A stretch of DNA of 64,000 bases from CAVYWD01 sp963772225 (GCA_963772225.1 CAVYWD010000011.1:1364001-1428000), one strand, 5' to 3'; positions 37,801-46,581 are shown, counted from the first letter of the stretch. Notes: a model not told the origin generated them from the sequence alone. Translations and numbers: made by a program.

Positions 37801-38205
37801 GACCCGCCGCCCGTCGCCGAGATCGAAGTGCGCGTGGAGCAAGAACTCCTGGACGAGCGACAGGGCGAAGGCGTCCACCGTGCACAAGGGCGCCGTCGGC
37901 AGGCGCTGCAGGGCCTGCCGCGCGAGCGAAGGCGAGAGCGCGAGGTCTTGGAACAGCGCGCGCTCCCCGCCGCTCGTTGCCGCCAGAGCGGGCTTTGCGA
38001 AGTCGCGCAGCGCCCGGGCGATCCGGTTGTTGAGCTCGGCGGCCGCCTTCCGGGTGAAGGTGATGGCGGCGATGCGCTCGGCGCCCGTCCGCTTCAGGTG
38101 CCGCAGGTAGTGGTAGACGAGCAGCGTGGTCTTGCCCGAGCCCGCCGGCGCGGTGACGACCTGGGCGCGCGGGTCGCGCGGGTCGAGCGGCTGCGGCGCC
38201 GTCAC
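34858..38205 (-). CDS. addA: AddA-like UvrD-family helicase/nuclease
   Basis: A 1,115-residue helicase-nuclease subunit for double-strand-break end processing with AddB, the functional counterpart of RecBCD. It has an SF1A helicase core: Walker A APAGSGKTTLLV near residue 20, motif Ia TFTRKAAAEL, Walker B VLMVDELQDTNPAQ, motif III GDARQSIYRFRQ, and motif VI LFYVGLTRAKQSV. The C-terminal PD-(D/E)XK nuclease has WAGRSDLVVEL and VVLDFKAGPR. Start is GTG at 38205, overlapping the addB stop (GTGA). In-frame sequence upstream is a shadow of addB. The symbol is given by architecture; related AdnAB-type helicases cannot be fully excluded. Confidence 0.88.
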   Translation of the reverse strand: MTAPQPLDPRDPRAQVVTAPAGSGKTTLLVYHYLRHLKRTGAERIAAITFTRKAAAELNNRIARALRDFAKPALAATSGGERALFQDLALSPSLARQALQRLPTAPLCTVDAFALSLVQEFLLHAHFDLGDGRRVYLDGPVEGGADTSAFWEAAARAQVEAMEKPSEVLLRELSLGEAIREVASLARAGAPRGPSAAQLAEQVAAALAESFERDRDRWLALSPRALSPEALAGVRRWLGERQGPVPAPFLAFAAAADEEPLSSARDEAFLKALASHGFAPPAQVNYRKLAEAFARWSEPGALARADEVRAALAALAQRARDEALAAIARSGSLGYDELLAAATALCRRPPPALAARFDVLMVDELQDTNPAQLAFYKAFAALRDGQPGKPEPRPAPQTQLDLFGPPESAAAREPLAVFFVGDARQSIYRFRQADPYGWRGLVDEARAAGRWAELQVNYRSSALLVDAQRLAAAALADAGAWGVDRLDALQAAPSAKAGLLAGARVQKPILLVDAPEAADADLDALAEFAARLKERWEAFPDETAAVLVRSWDQGERAAQALRAHGLPAQRTGDRALLESRVAADLRLLLRALLDPSDPLAAVGLLKHPAVGLSDQSLASLRRAGALDRVFSPSSDLTAVAEGERPRLAHALGALRSARARLGREPTAGVLERAVAELRFRPLIAASPEGEGGVGLAQLEVLLELARQRESGGVDPLAVADALEPHGDEARAELPVVQRAQAERAVAVTTVFAAKGLEFDHVALLEVHKEGSSGALEGACAKLYRRREQVLLGVSLDPAGGLTRCLDPLAALGHAIGELESRAEGLRLFYVGLTRAKQSVTLGLKEPRRAPLSGPLRQALTSQALSDAIAVAPPYPAKRVTPARPSRERTVQRAVLRATWATAQGLRTARPSDPAGLSPELAAAAAALEASAVVVPGRAPPPMPSLECLASAPETALGELVHGWLERWAFAGEPAPADALAYLKERWHADEPALAEWLAAAGRNLRDGLPGFSQLLAHRLHFEWPLLGVEGKVLWAGRSDLVVELPGREVVVLDFKAGPRVAADGAIPHAREYFAQLAVYRHILEGAGYRVSEVGLVFVRGASWVRAKAGAQARAA

Positions 38206-41200
38206 GGCTCGACTCCGAGGTCGAGCTCGCCGGCGCTCGCCGGGCGCAGGCGGCAGAGCTCCGAGAAGTCGCAATAGGCGCCGCGCTGGCTCAGGAGCGG
38301 GCAGGCCTTGGGGTGCGGCGCGAGCGGGTAGGAGCCGTCGCGGGCGCGGTCGAGGAGGCCTCCGAAGACCGCCCGCGCTCGCCGGAGGACGCCGCCGCCG
38401 AGCGCGGCGCTCACCGCCTTCCTCTGGCGCACGAAGTCGAGCTCGCCGCGCTCCACCGCGAAGGGCCCGGGGTGCGAGGCGTCGACGGGGGCGATGGCCT
38501 CGAGCGCGAGGGCGTAGAAGGCGAGCTGCGGCTTGAGGAGCGAGCCCGCGAGGTCGTCCTCGGTGGGCGATGCGCCGCCCGTCTTGAAGTCGACGACGCG
38601 GTAGACCGTGCCGCGGACCGCGCCGTCGCCCAGGCGGCGCACGACCGCGTCAATCTTTCCTCGCACCGCGATGGGCTCGCGCCCGAGCGCGAGCGCGAGC
38701 GGGGCGCCGCGGTCGAGGTCTCCGAACGCGAGCTCCAGCGCCTTGACGGGCAGGTCGCCGTGCGGATCGAAGCCCGCGTCTCCCAGCTCGGCGCGGACGC
38801 GCGCGCAGAGCGCCTCCACGGCCGGGCGCGCGCCGGGGCTCCTCAGGGCCGCGGCGACGGCGGGGCGGTGCTTGGCCGCGAGCGCCGAGGCGACCTGCTC
38901 GGCCGCGGCGACCATGGGCTCGGCGTCCCCCGGGCCCGCGCCGCCGCGTCGAGCAGGGCGCGGCGCAGCTCCTTGGCCGGAGTGGGCAGAAGCCCCGGGC
39001 CGACGGCGCCCAAAAGCTCGGCCATGGCCGGCCCGTCCTTGAGCCCGCCGAGCGATTCGAAGAGCCGGCCCTCGAGCTGCGCCACCGACTGAATGCGACC
39101 CTGAAGATAGGAGGCGAAGTGGCTTTGCCAGCGCGAGGCCAGCCCGTGGCGCGCCGCCGCGAGCGCCGGGCGTTCGCCCCCGGGGCGCGCCGCGGCGAGC
39201 GCCTCCAGCGCCTCTCGCGCCGCGCCCTGAAGCCGCGCCAGGACCGCCCGCCGAGCCTCGGCGACCTCGGGCTCCGGGACGGCGAAGCGAACCCCCTGGA
39301 GCGACCGCTCGAGCGCGCTGTGCACCGCGGTGCCCACCTCGCGGCTGTCCAGGTCCTCGTCCAGCTCCTCCAGCGGCTTGAGCTGCAGGGCCGACTGGCA
39401 GAAAGCGCGGTAGAGGCAAGCGGTGAACGCCTCCAGCCGCGTGGCCGAGAGCGCGTAGCCGGGAGGAAGGCCCGCGCCCGCCTGCCCCAGGTACGGCCGC
39501 AAGTCGGCCGGCCAGCGGCGCTCGTCCCGAGCAATCTGCGGGAGGAGCGTGCCCTCGGCGGCCACGTCGAGCGGGGGCGACGGCGGCGGCGGCTCGCTCG
39601 GGAAGGCCGCGCCGGCCCGGGCCCACTCCGCGTCGATCTGCTGCGCGAGGCCGCTGAAGGTCGGCCGGGCACCGGCGCCCGGCTCGGCCGGTATGAAGGC
39701 GCTCAGGTCGGCGAGCTCGGGGAGCTTTAGGTCCAAACCGTAGGGCGCGACGGAGCGCGCCGAGTCGAACGCGAGCTCGAGCCCGGCGGGCGCCGCGACC
39801 TTGCGCCCCGACGCGTCGGACTGCGGGGCGACGGCGAGCGCGCGGCCTGAGCGGGTGGCGGCAAAGCGCGCGAGGGCGAGCCGCTCCTCCAGAACCTGGC
39901 GGGGGCCCGGAAGGCCGAGCGCGTCGCGGTCGGCGTCGGTCAGGAGCGCGTCGGGGCCGGGCGCCGCGGCGAGCCCCTGATCGTGGACGCCGGCGAGGAG
40001 CAGCAGGTCGCAGTCGCGGCCGTCATAGGCCGAGTAGGCGAGAACGCAGACGCCGTCGTCCACCCGGCCGCTCGAGGCGCTGCCGGCCAGGGCTTCGGCG
40101 AATGACTCCGCGTCGGCGGGCCGTTGCCCGGCTTCCTTTAGCGCGCGAAGAACGGCGCGCCCCAGCTCGTCCTCAGCCGGTTCGGCGAGCCCGACGTCCT
40201 CCAGGAAGAGCGCGATGTCTCCCAGGCACCCGCCGGCGCGCGCGCGGGCGTCGAGCGCGCGGACCTGGGCGAGGAGGATGCGCGCGGTGGCCACGGCTTG
40301 TCCTGCTCCGGAGGAAGCCCCCGGCTCGCGGGCGGCCTCGGCGCGCTCGGGCGCGCTCCGCTCGGCGAGCCGCCGGCCGGCGCCCGCCTCCAGGGCTGCG
40401 AGCGCCTCGAGCCACTCCGAGAGCGGCGCGCGCGCCCGGCGACAGGCGGCGAGCAGGTCGCGCACCTGGCGGACGGAGGCCCAAGGGCCCTGGACGCCCT
40501 CGACCGGCGCGATGCCCTGGGCCGGAGGACTGCGGCTCAAGACCGGGTCCGTGAAGAGCCGCGCGAGGGTCCGCGCCTCCACCGGCGCCCGAGCGCGCGA
40601 GGCGAAGAGCGGGAGCAGCGGGGCGACGCGCGCGGCGAGCGAGTGCCGCTCCAAGGGCCGCGCGGCGTCGTCGGCCGCGGCGACGCCGTTGCGCTGCAGG
40701 GCGGCGCGGACGCGCTCCCCGGTGGGCTCGTCGGAGACCAGGACGAGGGTCGACCCACCGCGGGCGGCCTCCTGCGAGGCCTCGAGCGCGATCAGCCGCG
40801 CCTCGGCCACAGGGTCCGGGACCCGAAGCGCCGGGATGGGCGCTGGCCGGGCCGCGCCGGGGTCGCCCGCGCTGGGGAGCCGCGCCCCCAGCGCGGCGAG
40901 GAGCGCGCGCTCGAGAGGACCGACGCTTCCCAAAAAGGAGAAGCGCCCGGGCGCGAAACCCACCGCGAGCGCACGGCCGGGCCCAGGGCCCGAGCGAAGG
41001 ATCTGGCGGGCGCCCTCGAGGTGCTCCGGCGCGCCCCAGCCGGCCTCCAGGAGCAGGGCGAGCTCGCGCGACAGGAGCTTCGAGCGCGCGCGCAGCTCCG
41101 GCCGGACGAGCGCGGCGCCGTGCAGGCGCTCGGCGTGGGCCCGCAGCCGGCGGCGCAACCCGGGGCGCCCTTCGAGCAGGGCCTGCCAAGGATGGCCTTT

Positions 41201-41455
41201 GGGCAGCGCCTCGTCGGCGGCGCGCACAAGAGGCCGGCTCAGCCACCGAGGCGAGGCGGCCGCGCAGAGCCCGCCGAGCGTGGCGAGCTCCAACCCTGCC
41301 AGGCCGCGCCGGCGCCCCGCCAGCGGCCCGGCTGCGAGCCGCCGGTGGATTTCGCGCACCGCGGCCGAGGTCCGGCACACGACCAGAGTGCGCCCCTCTT
41401 GCTCGACCGCGGCGGCGACCTCGTCGAAGAAGCCTGGGCGCGGCGGTGGCCTCAT
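38202..41455 (-). CDS. addB: AddB-like nuclease subunit, frameshifted in a G/C run at 38927-38931
   Basis: The non-helicase partner of AddA. The N-terminal 840 codons (from ATG at 41455, MRPPPRPGFFDEVAAAVEQE) form an inactivated helicase-like region without a Walker A motif. The C-terminal 230 codons, in another frame, form a PD-(D/E)XK nuclease (VRGKIDAVVRRL, then YRVVDFKTGG). AddB-type iron-sulfur cysteines are split across the domain: an upstream Cys pair in TACLYRAFC and a C-terminal trio in CPLLSQRGAYCDFSELC. The frames join at a five-C run (38927-38931); adding one base gives continuous AAARARGDAEPMVAAAEQ. A homopolymer indel, probably sequence error, is the simplest reading. If real, the nuclease domain would be lost. 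Confidence 0.82.
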
Positions 41456-41852
41456 CGGAGAAGGCGCTCCTCGTGGGTCGGCGCGGGCGGGTGGCCGCGA
41501 GGACGCGGAGCATACGCGATCGGCCTATCGGTCGAGGCCTTCCGAGGTCGTGGTCCCGCGGCGCGAAACTCAACGCGGCCCTTCGCGCCGCAGCCCAGTG
41601 CGCTGCGCAGCCCGTGAGGCCGCGCGGGAGGTTTCACGGAGAGTGTTATCCCTGCTACGGCGGCACTCGCCGCCGGGCCGCGCCGCGCGACAATCCTGGG
41701 GCAGAGCAGATCAGGGCGGCTGGGCCCGCCGACGCCTCTGCGTCGATGTCGTGAATGGACGTTCATCCCCTGAGCCGGAGGTGAAATTCCCCCTCGACAG
41801 CCGAGCGAACGGCCCCCTATTCTTTCGACTCACCCTTTGCCAGGACGCATGC
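41456..41852. other. Divergent promoter region between addB and the murein endopeptidase gene
   Basis: About 400 bases with only shadow frames and no recognisable motif. Promoters for the minus-strand addBA unit and the plus-strand endopeptidase should lie here. I could not place -35/-10 hexamers with confidence. Confidence 0.35.
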
Positions 41853-42986
41853 ATGCTCGGCCTCTACGCCCTGCTGGCTCTTCTCTCGTCGCCGATCGCT
41901 CCGAACGAGGCCCCGAAGGGCTCGCCGGAAATCCGCGAGCCGCTCGCCACGGAGGGCGGCCCGAGCGCCACCGCCGACCTCACCGACCAGGAGGTAGAGC
42001 GGCTCGCCCGGGAATCTCCGGAGCAGCTCGGCTCGCTCACCTTCGGCACCAACATCGAGGGCAGGCTCGCCTTCGGCGTCCCGTTCCCGGCGGGCTCGGC
42101 GTGGGAGGTGGTCGACCCCGCGAACTCGTTCGGCACCGCGGAGACCGTGGCGGCCATCGTCGCCGCCGTAGAGGACGTCGACGCGCGCATGCCCGGGCCG
42201 CGAATGCGCATCAACCATTTGAGCCGCAAGAGCGGCGGCCGCCTCCGCTCGCATTTCAGCCATCAAGCGGGGCGCGACGTGGACCTCGGGTTCTACCGGC
42301 ACGCGGAGGGGCCGAACGCGGGCGAGATGGACCTTTCGCGGAACTGGGCGCTCGTCCGCGCGCTGGTGACCTCGGCCGACGTGGAATTCATCCTGGTCGG
42401 GCGTCGCATTCAGAAGCGGCTCTACGATTTCGCGCGCTCCCTGGGCGAGGACAAAGCCTGGCTCGACTCGCTCTTCTCGGGCAAGGACCGCCTGCTCCTC
42501 CACGCCCCCAACCACAACAATCATTTCCACGTCCGGCTGTACAACCCGCGCGCGCAGGAGCTCGGCCGCCGCGCCCTGCCCTTCCTCGGGGCCCTTCGCA
42601 AGGACCTCGCCGCCGCCGTGCATTGGCCGCTGCCCGGCGAGACGCTGGCCTTTGTGGCGAGCCGATACGGCGTCTCACCAGCGGCCATCCGAACGGCCAA
42701 CGGCCTGTGGACCGACGCGCTCCCGGCGGGCAAGCCGCTCGTCGTGCCCAAACCCGGCGCCTGTGTGCAGTGCCTCACGCCCCCTCCTTCGGCAATTCCT
42801 CCCCGCCGCCTGCCGCCGTTCAATCCGCCCTTGTTCGATTCGGGCAAGCCCCATCCGACGCGGCCCCCGCAGCTCGCCATGGCGCTTGATCGCGAGAGCG
42901 CCAACCCGGCGCGGGCGCTCGGCTCCCGGCGGAGCCTCGATGCGCCATGGGAACCGCAGAGCGACGCTCGTCCCGCTGGCCCGTAA
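41853..42986 (+). CDS. MepA-like penicillin-insensitive murein endopeptidase with LysM domain
   Basis: A 377-residue exported peptidoglycan hydrolase. A short hydrophobic leader (MLGLYALLALLSSPIA) opens the protein. The M74/LAS metallopeptidase core shows zinc-ligand motifs SHFSHQAGRDVDLGFY (about residues 129-144) and HAPNHNNHFHVRL (about residues 216-228), as in MepA, which cuts D-Ala-mDAP crosslinks. A LysM domain follows (ETLAFVASRYGVSPAAIRTA, about residues 264-310). The C-terminal 70 residues are Pro/Arg-rich and unstructured. The start at 41853 has AGGA about 8 bases upstream. LysM would hold the enzyme on the cell wall. Gene order gives no operon partner upstream; the next gene starts 25 bases later. 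Confidence 0.9.
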   Translation: MLGLYALLALLSSPIAPNEAPKGSPEIREPLATEGGPSATADLTDQEVERLARESPEQLGSLTFGTNIEGRLAFGVPFPAGSAWEVVDPANSFGTAETVAAIVAAVEDVDARMPGPRMRINHLSRKSGGRLRSHFSHQAGRDVDLGFYRHAEGPNAGEMDLSRNWALVRALVTSADVEFILVGRRIQKRLYDFARSLGEDKAWLDSLFSGKDRLLLHAPNHNNHFHVRLYNPRAQELGRRALPFLGALRKDLAAAVHWPLPGETLAFVASRYGVSPAAIRTANGLWTDALPAGKPLVVPKPGACVQCLTPPPSAIPPRRLPPFNPPLFDSGKPHPTRPPQLAMALDRESANPARALGSRRSLDAPWEPQSDARPAGP

Positions 42987-43011
42987 GCCTTCGCGCCTCA
43001 AGGAGGCCGCC

Positions 43012-43326
43012 ATGGCCATCGTCTTCGTCACCATCGCCCCGCTGGGCACCGCGACGCCCAGCCTGTCGGCCTACGTCGCCGGCATCGAGCGAATCCTCGC
43101 CGAGTCGGGCTTGAAGCATCAGCTGACGGCCATGGGAACAATCATCGAGGGCGACATCGACGCCGTCCTCGCCGTCGTGCGGCGCATGCACGAGAGCCCA
43201 TTCGCCCAGGGCGCAGTGCGGGTCTCGACGCTGATCAAAATCGACGATCGCCGCGACAAGCCGCAGTCCATCGACAGCAAGGTGCGCTCGGTTCAGGAGA
43301 AGCTCGGGAAGGGCCAGGTGCCTTGA
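43012..43326 (+). CDS. Thiamine-binding protein family (MTH1187/YkoF-like, DUF77)
   Basis: A 104-residue protein of the MTH1187 family, a ferredoxin-like fold that binds thiamine-type ligands and forms tetramers. Characteristic are the N-terminal strand VFVTIAPLGTATPSLSAYVA, the block YVAGIERILAESGL, the segment LTAMGTIIEGDID, and the C-terminal KIDDRRDKPQSIDSKVRSV. An AAGGAGG ribosome site lies 6 bases before the ATG at 43012. It is just downstream of the endopeptidase gene and probably co-transcribed, although the functions are unrelated. Convergent with the FecR gene, with a palindromic repeat between them. Confidence 0.88.
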   Translation: MAIVFVTIAPLGTATPSLSAYVAGIERILAESGLKHQLTAMGTIIEGDIDAVLAVVRRMHESPFAQGAVRVSTLIKIDDRRDKPQSIDSKVRSVQEKLGKGQVP

Positions 43327-43419
43327 GGGCGCGAACGTGATGCATTCGAGTCAAGCTTTCCACCGAGCCGGGTGCCTCGTCGGTCTGAGGCGCAGCCTCG
43401 CTAGGGATGTTCGCGCCGC

Positions 43420-43470
43420 CTCCCCCCTTCGCCCCCTCCCCGCAAGCGGGGAGGGGGTTGGGGGGTGAGG
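43420..43470. repeat. Interspersed palindromic repeat, copy 2
   Basis: The same 12-bp inverted repeat as at 24193-24246 (arms 43432-43443 and 43446-43457, loop AA), in the same orientation, with the same upstream CCCTTCG and downstream GGGTTGGGG...GTGAGG. It again lies between convergent genes, a few bases after the FecR stop. Confidence 0.85.
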
Positions 43471-43474
43471 TCCG

Positions 43475-44815
43475 TCATTCCGAGAGCTCAGCGTCAAAAG
43501 AGACGTCGCGCGTGAGCTCGAGGCCGTCCAGGGCGGCCTTTCGCACCCGGGGCGCCGCGTCTTCGCTCGCCGCCCTGAAGAGCAGCCGGGCCCCGGCGGC
43601 GTCGCCTTGGGACAAGAGGAGGCGACCCAACATCGCCTCGGCCTCGCCCGAGCGATTGGAGGCGGGAAACGCGTCCAGGAACGACCGGAAGGCGCGCGCG
43701 GCGTCTTGGGCACGCGCCGCCCTGCCCAGCGCCACGGCTCGCCAATAGCTCGCGTCTTCGCCCAGGGCCCCGCCGCCCGAGGCCTTGACCGCGCAATCGA
43801 ACAGAAAGGCCGCCTCGGCGGGCGCACCCGAGCGCAGCAGCGCGAAGCCTTGCTCGAAGGCCACCTCCGCCGGCGTCGGCCCCCGGGGCTGAGCAGGCGG
43901 CGGTGAACCCGCGTCGGGGGCGGCGGCCGGGCAGGCCATGGCCGCAAGGCCAATCGGCGGCCCTTCAATCAACCTCGCCGCGCCGGTCGCGCGCGGCTCG
44001 AGCGCCACGGCGACGAGCGCAGGCGCGGGCGGCGGACGGGGCGGCTCGCCGCGGGCAATCAGGGTCCGCTGCAATGGAGCCTTGGCGCGCGGAGCCGGCC
44101 CGGGAGCGGGCGAAGGCGCTGGGACAGCCCGGACGGCAACCAGGGCCGGACCGGGCGAGGGCGGCGGCGCGGTCCAGCGCTCGCCCGGCTGAAGCAGGAC
44201 CTCGGTGCGACAATCGGGCCGCACGGCCACCTTGCCGCGCAGCACCCTGACCTCGACGAGGCGGTCCGCCTGCGCGGTCACGTCGAACGCCGTGCCGTGG
44301 ACTTCGACCTCGGCATCGCCGACGACGACCCGGAAGCGCTCGCCGGGGCGCAGGGGCGCCACCGAGACCGACACGGTGCCGTCGCTCAGCCGGAGGATCT
44401 GGTCGTGCGGGCTGCCGGCCTGGGCGAACTTCGCGCCGGGGTGCGGCTGAACCGAGGCCGCCGCCGCGGCGCTCGCGCCCGCCGGACGGCCAGCCTTGCC
44501 GCTGCGCCAGAGGCCCGCGGCCAGGAACACCCCCCCAGCGGCGAGACAGGCCGCCGCGGCGCGCCAAGGCCACGTCCGCCGCGGAGCCGGCGGCGAGCAG
44601 ACGGCGGCGAGGACCGCGGTGCGCACCGATTCGACCCGGTCGGCCAAGACCTCGGGCGCCGGCAGGCCGCGCGCCAGGGCCGAGAGCCGCCGCTGCGCCT
44701 CGACCTCGGTGCGGCAAGCCTCGCATCCGGACAGGTGGCCTTCCCCTTCGCTCGCGAACTCGGAGGCGGCGCGCGCGCGGTCGATGGAGTCGAGGCATCG
44801 CCGGGCCTCTTTCAT
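43475..44815 (-). CDS. Membrane anti-sigma factor with FecR domain and C-terminal TPR-like region
   Basis: A 446-residue protein. Residues 1-55 are an anti-sigma zinc-finger-like domain (HLSGCEACRTEVEAQ). One transmembrane helix follows (AAAACLAAGGVFLAAGLW, about residues 85-105). Next is a periplasmic FecR-type domain (about 135-215: DGTVSVSVAPLRPGERFRVV, EVEVHGTAFDV, VEVRVLRGKVAV, LLQPGERW). A Pro/Ala-rich linker precedes a C-terminal TPR-like region (from about 315). The start overlaps the ECF sigma stop (ATGA at 44812-44815), the usual layout for a sigma/anti-sigma pair. It should hold the sigma factor at the membrane until a periplasmic signal arrives. Confidence 0.85.
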   Translation of the reverse strand: MKEARRCLDSIDRARAASEFASEGEGHLSGCEACRTEVEAQRRLSALARGLPAPEVLADRVESVRTAVLAAVCSPPAPRRTWPWRAAAACLAAGGVFLAAGLWRSGKAGRPAGASAAAAASVQPHPGAKFAQAGSPHDQILRLSDGTVSVSVAPLRPGERFRVVVGDAEVEVHGTAFDVTAQADRLVEVRVLRGKVAVRPDCRTEVLLQPGERWTAPPPSPGPALVAVRAVPAPSPAPGPAPRAKAPLQRTLIARGEPPRPPPAPALVAVALEPRATGAARLIEGPPIGLAAMACPAAAPDAGSPPPAQPRGPTPAEVAFEQGFALLRSGAPAEAAFLFDCAVKASGGGALGEDASYWRAVALGRAARAQDAARAFRSFLDAFPASNRSGEAEAMLGRLLLSQGDAAGARLLFRAASEDAAPRVRKAALDGLELTRDVSFDAELSE

Positions 44816-45402
44816 GGCGACTCCCCCGCCAGCGCCTCGCGGAGCTGCTTTCGCGCCTCATGTAGGCGCCGCCAAAGGGTCCCCTCGGGCACACCGAGCG
44901 CGCGCGCCGCCTCGACCCCGGAGATACCCTCCAGGTCACAGAGCGCGAACGCCACCCGGAGCGGGTGCGGCAGGTCCTCGGTGGCCCTGGAGAGGCGAGC
45001 CCACTGCTCGCGGCGCTCGGCGTGCAAATCCGGCCGAACGCTCTCGCCGACCGGCTGCTCGCGCACCGAGGCCAAAAACGCCCCGCGGCGCATCTGCGAG
45101 CGCGCGTGGTGGCGCGCCAAATTGGCCGCGATGCCGAAGAGCCAGGTCCGCACGGTGGACTGCCGCCGGAAGCTCGGCGCTCCCCTCCAGGCCTCGAGGA
45201 AGGTGCGCTGGACCAGGTCGTCGACCTCGCTGTCGCCGCCGGTCAGCCGACTGCAGAAGCGGAAGACCGGCTGCTGGTGGCGGTCGAAGAGGGCGGCCAG
45301 AGCCGCCGCGTCGCCCTGAGCGCACGCGCCCACCAGCGCCTCGTCGTCCGCCCCCGATTGGTCCGCCGCGCGTCGCGGCAGCGGGATGACCCGCGCTCTC
45401 AT
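44812..45402 (-). CDS. ECF-type RNA polymerase sigma factor
   Basis: A 196-residue sigma-70-family protein with region 2 (FDRHQQPVFRFCSRLTGG, DDLVQRTFLEAWRG, TVRTWLFGIAANLARHHAR) and region 4 (LPHPLRVAFALCDLEGISG, EAARALGVPEGTLWRRLHEA). There is no region 1.1 or 3. The ATG at 45402 overlaps the stop of the upstream barrel gene (ATGA) and has GGGGA 6-7 bases before it; this favours it over 45414 (MGNDMRAR). The gene sits between its likely regulon member (barrel protein) and its likely anti-sigma factor. The target promoters are not known. Confidence 0.93.
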   Translation of the reverse strand: MRARVIPLPRRAADQSGADDEALVGACAQGDAAALAALFDRHQQPVFRFCSRLTGGDSEVDDLVQRTFLEAWRGAPSFRRQSTVRTWLFGIAANLARHHARSQMRRGAFLASVREQPVGESVRPDLHAERREQWARLSRATEDLPHPLRVAFALCDLEGISGVEAARALGVPEGTLWRRLHEARKQLREALAGESP

Positions 45403-46262
45403 ATCGTTCCCCATCGCAGGCCGAGGCCTGCCGAGAAGAGTCCCCAAGGGTCGTTCGGGAGGAGCTCCGGGAGGTTCGGGCGATCCTCGCCGCGGCCGAA
45501 CGGCATGAGCGTCGCCGAAAGGCGCGCTTCCAGCCAGAGCCGCTGGCCCACCGGCACTGCGAGGGCGAGCGCCGCCTGGGCGCGAGGCCCGCTGTGGCGC
45601 GCGGGCTCCGCCGTGCGGCTCGGGTCGGCGGAATCGGACCGCATCCAACCCATCCCTACGCCGAGCGCGGGAAAGAAGACGACGCGGCCTGCCCGGAGCC
45701 CCCGAAGGCCGGCCGCGAGGACGAGGTCGACCCCCGCTCGCCGCACCTGAGGGTGCTCGCCGCCGGCCGCCAGAGGCTGCCCTCGCAGCGCGGCCTCGGG
45801 ACCAAGGCAGACGGGGCCCACCCAGAAGCACGCCCCGGCGCCCACGCCCAGCCAGCCGCCGGCGTCGCTGTCCAGCCCGGTCTCCATTCGCGCGATGACC
45901 GAGAGCGGCGAGCCGCGGGGCGGGCGAGGCCCCGGCAAAGGCGGCAGCTCCAGCAAAGGCTCGCTCAAGTCCGACCGAGACCAGCTCTCGACGAACGCGG
46001 CAGCCACGCTGGTCGACGCGGCCTCGCGCTGGGCCGAGCGGCCTTGCGGGTCGACCATCGCCACGCGGATGCCGTCGCCGGTCGCCGTCACGTCGACGCG
46101 CACCGCGGGGCATCCGATTGGAGGGGCGACGGTGACGCCGCGGTGCTCGAGCTCCGCTGCGAGCCGCTGGCGCGCGCCGTCATCGCCGTCAAGGAGAGCT
46201 GCCGGCGGACAGCCGCCCTCGACGGAGGTCGCGATTCCGGCGATGAGGACCCAAGCGAGCAT
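45399..46262 (-). CDS. Exported hypothetical protein, probable outer-membrane barrel
   Basis: A 287-residue protein with a signal peptide (MLAWVLIAGIATSVEG) and two cysteines near residues 18 and 51. The C-terminal half alternates hydrophobic and Gly-rich strands (GWLGVGAGACFWVGPVCLG, VVFFPALGVGMGW, LWLEARLSATLMPFG, GLFSAGLGLRWGTI), as in small outer-membrane barrels. I recognise no family. It is the first gene of a three-gene operon with an ECF sigma factor and FecR-type anti-sigma factor, joined by 4-base overlaps, so it may be the surface sensor or a target of that system. Confidence 0.7.
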   Translation of the reverse strand: MLAWVLIAGIATSVEGGCPPAALLDGDDGARQRLAAELEHRGVTVAPPIGCPAVRVDVTATGDGIRVAMVDPQGRSAQREAASTSVAAAFVESWSRSDLSEPLLELPPLPGPRPPRGSPLSVIARMETGLDSDAGGWLGVGAGACFWVGPVCLGPEAALRGQPLAAGGEHPQVRRAGVDLVLAAGLRGLRAGRVVFFPALGVGMGWMRSDSADPSRTAEPARHSGPRAQAALALAVPVGQRLWLEARLSATLMPFGRGEDRPNLPELLPNDPWGLFSAGLGLRWGTI

Positions 46263-46474
46263 CGAGGTTTCTTCTCCGACCGTGTTCTATCGACCGTCCA
46301 TAGCCCTGCGCCGAGGCGCGATACTCGCGCAGGTCCACCGGCACCGGCGCGGGCCTCGCGCTTCTCTTCTCCGACATGTGTTCTCAGTGCCTGGCTGCCC
46401 TGATATCCTTCGCGCCACCTCGGCTGGCTGCACCGCGCCCGAGGGCTCCTCCCAGAACGCACCATGCAAATCAA

Positions 46475-46503
46475 TCCCACCGCACAGCGGCAGAACCTTC
46501 CCA
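46475..46503 (+). promoter_or_regulatory. Upstream activator element 1
   Basis: A 29-bp element starting TCCCACCGCAC and ending CTTCCCA. It matches the element at 47171-47199 at 23 of 29 positions by eye. It ends 63 bases before the GG of a sigma-54-type promoter (46567). That placement suits a binding site for a sigma-54 activator. Confidence 0.6.
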
Positions 46504-46565
46504 ACTCGAACGCTGGCGGCCGCGTATTCCTTCGCTTCCTGCTGAAATCACGCCTTCCTGCATGC

Positions 46566-46581
46566 CGGCATTCCCCTTGCT
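46566..46581 (+). promoter_or_regulatory. Sigma-54 (-24/-12) promoter of the receiver gene
   Basis: CGGCATTCCCCTTGCT fits the sigma-54 consensus TGGCAC-N5-TTGCW with exact spacing: GG at 46567-46568, GC at 46579-46580. The predicted transcript start is near 46592, 23 bases before the ATG at 46615. Confidence 0.65.

Noticed and set aside
38202..39626. A separate 474-residue nuclease gene
   Set aside because: The first half of the frame is antisense-like text; only the last 230 codons are real and belong to addB after a frameshift.
46464..46503. Short peptide MQINPTAQRQNLPNS and its look-alike near 47165 as a conserved small protein
   Set aside because: The similarity is explained by the duplicated 29-bp DNA element; neither copy has a ribosome site or a stop nearby.
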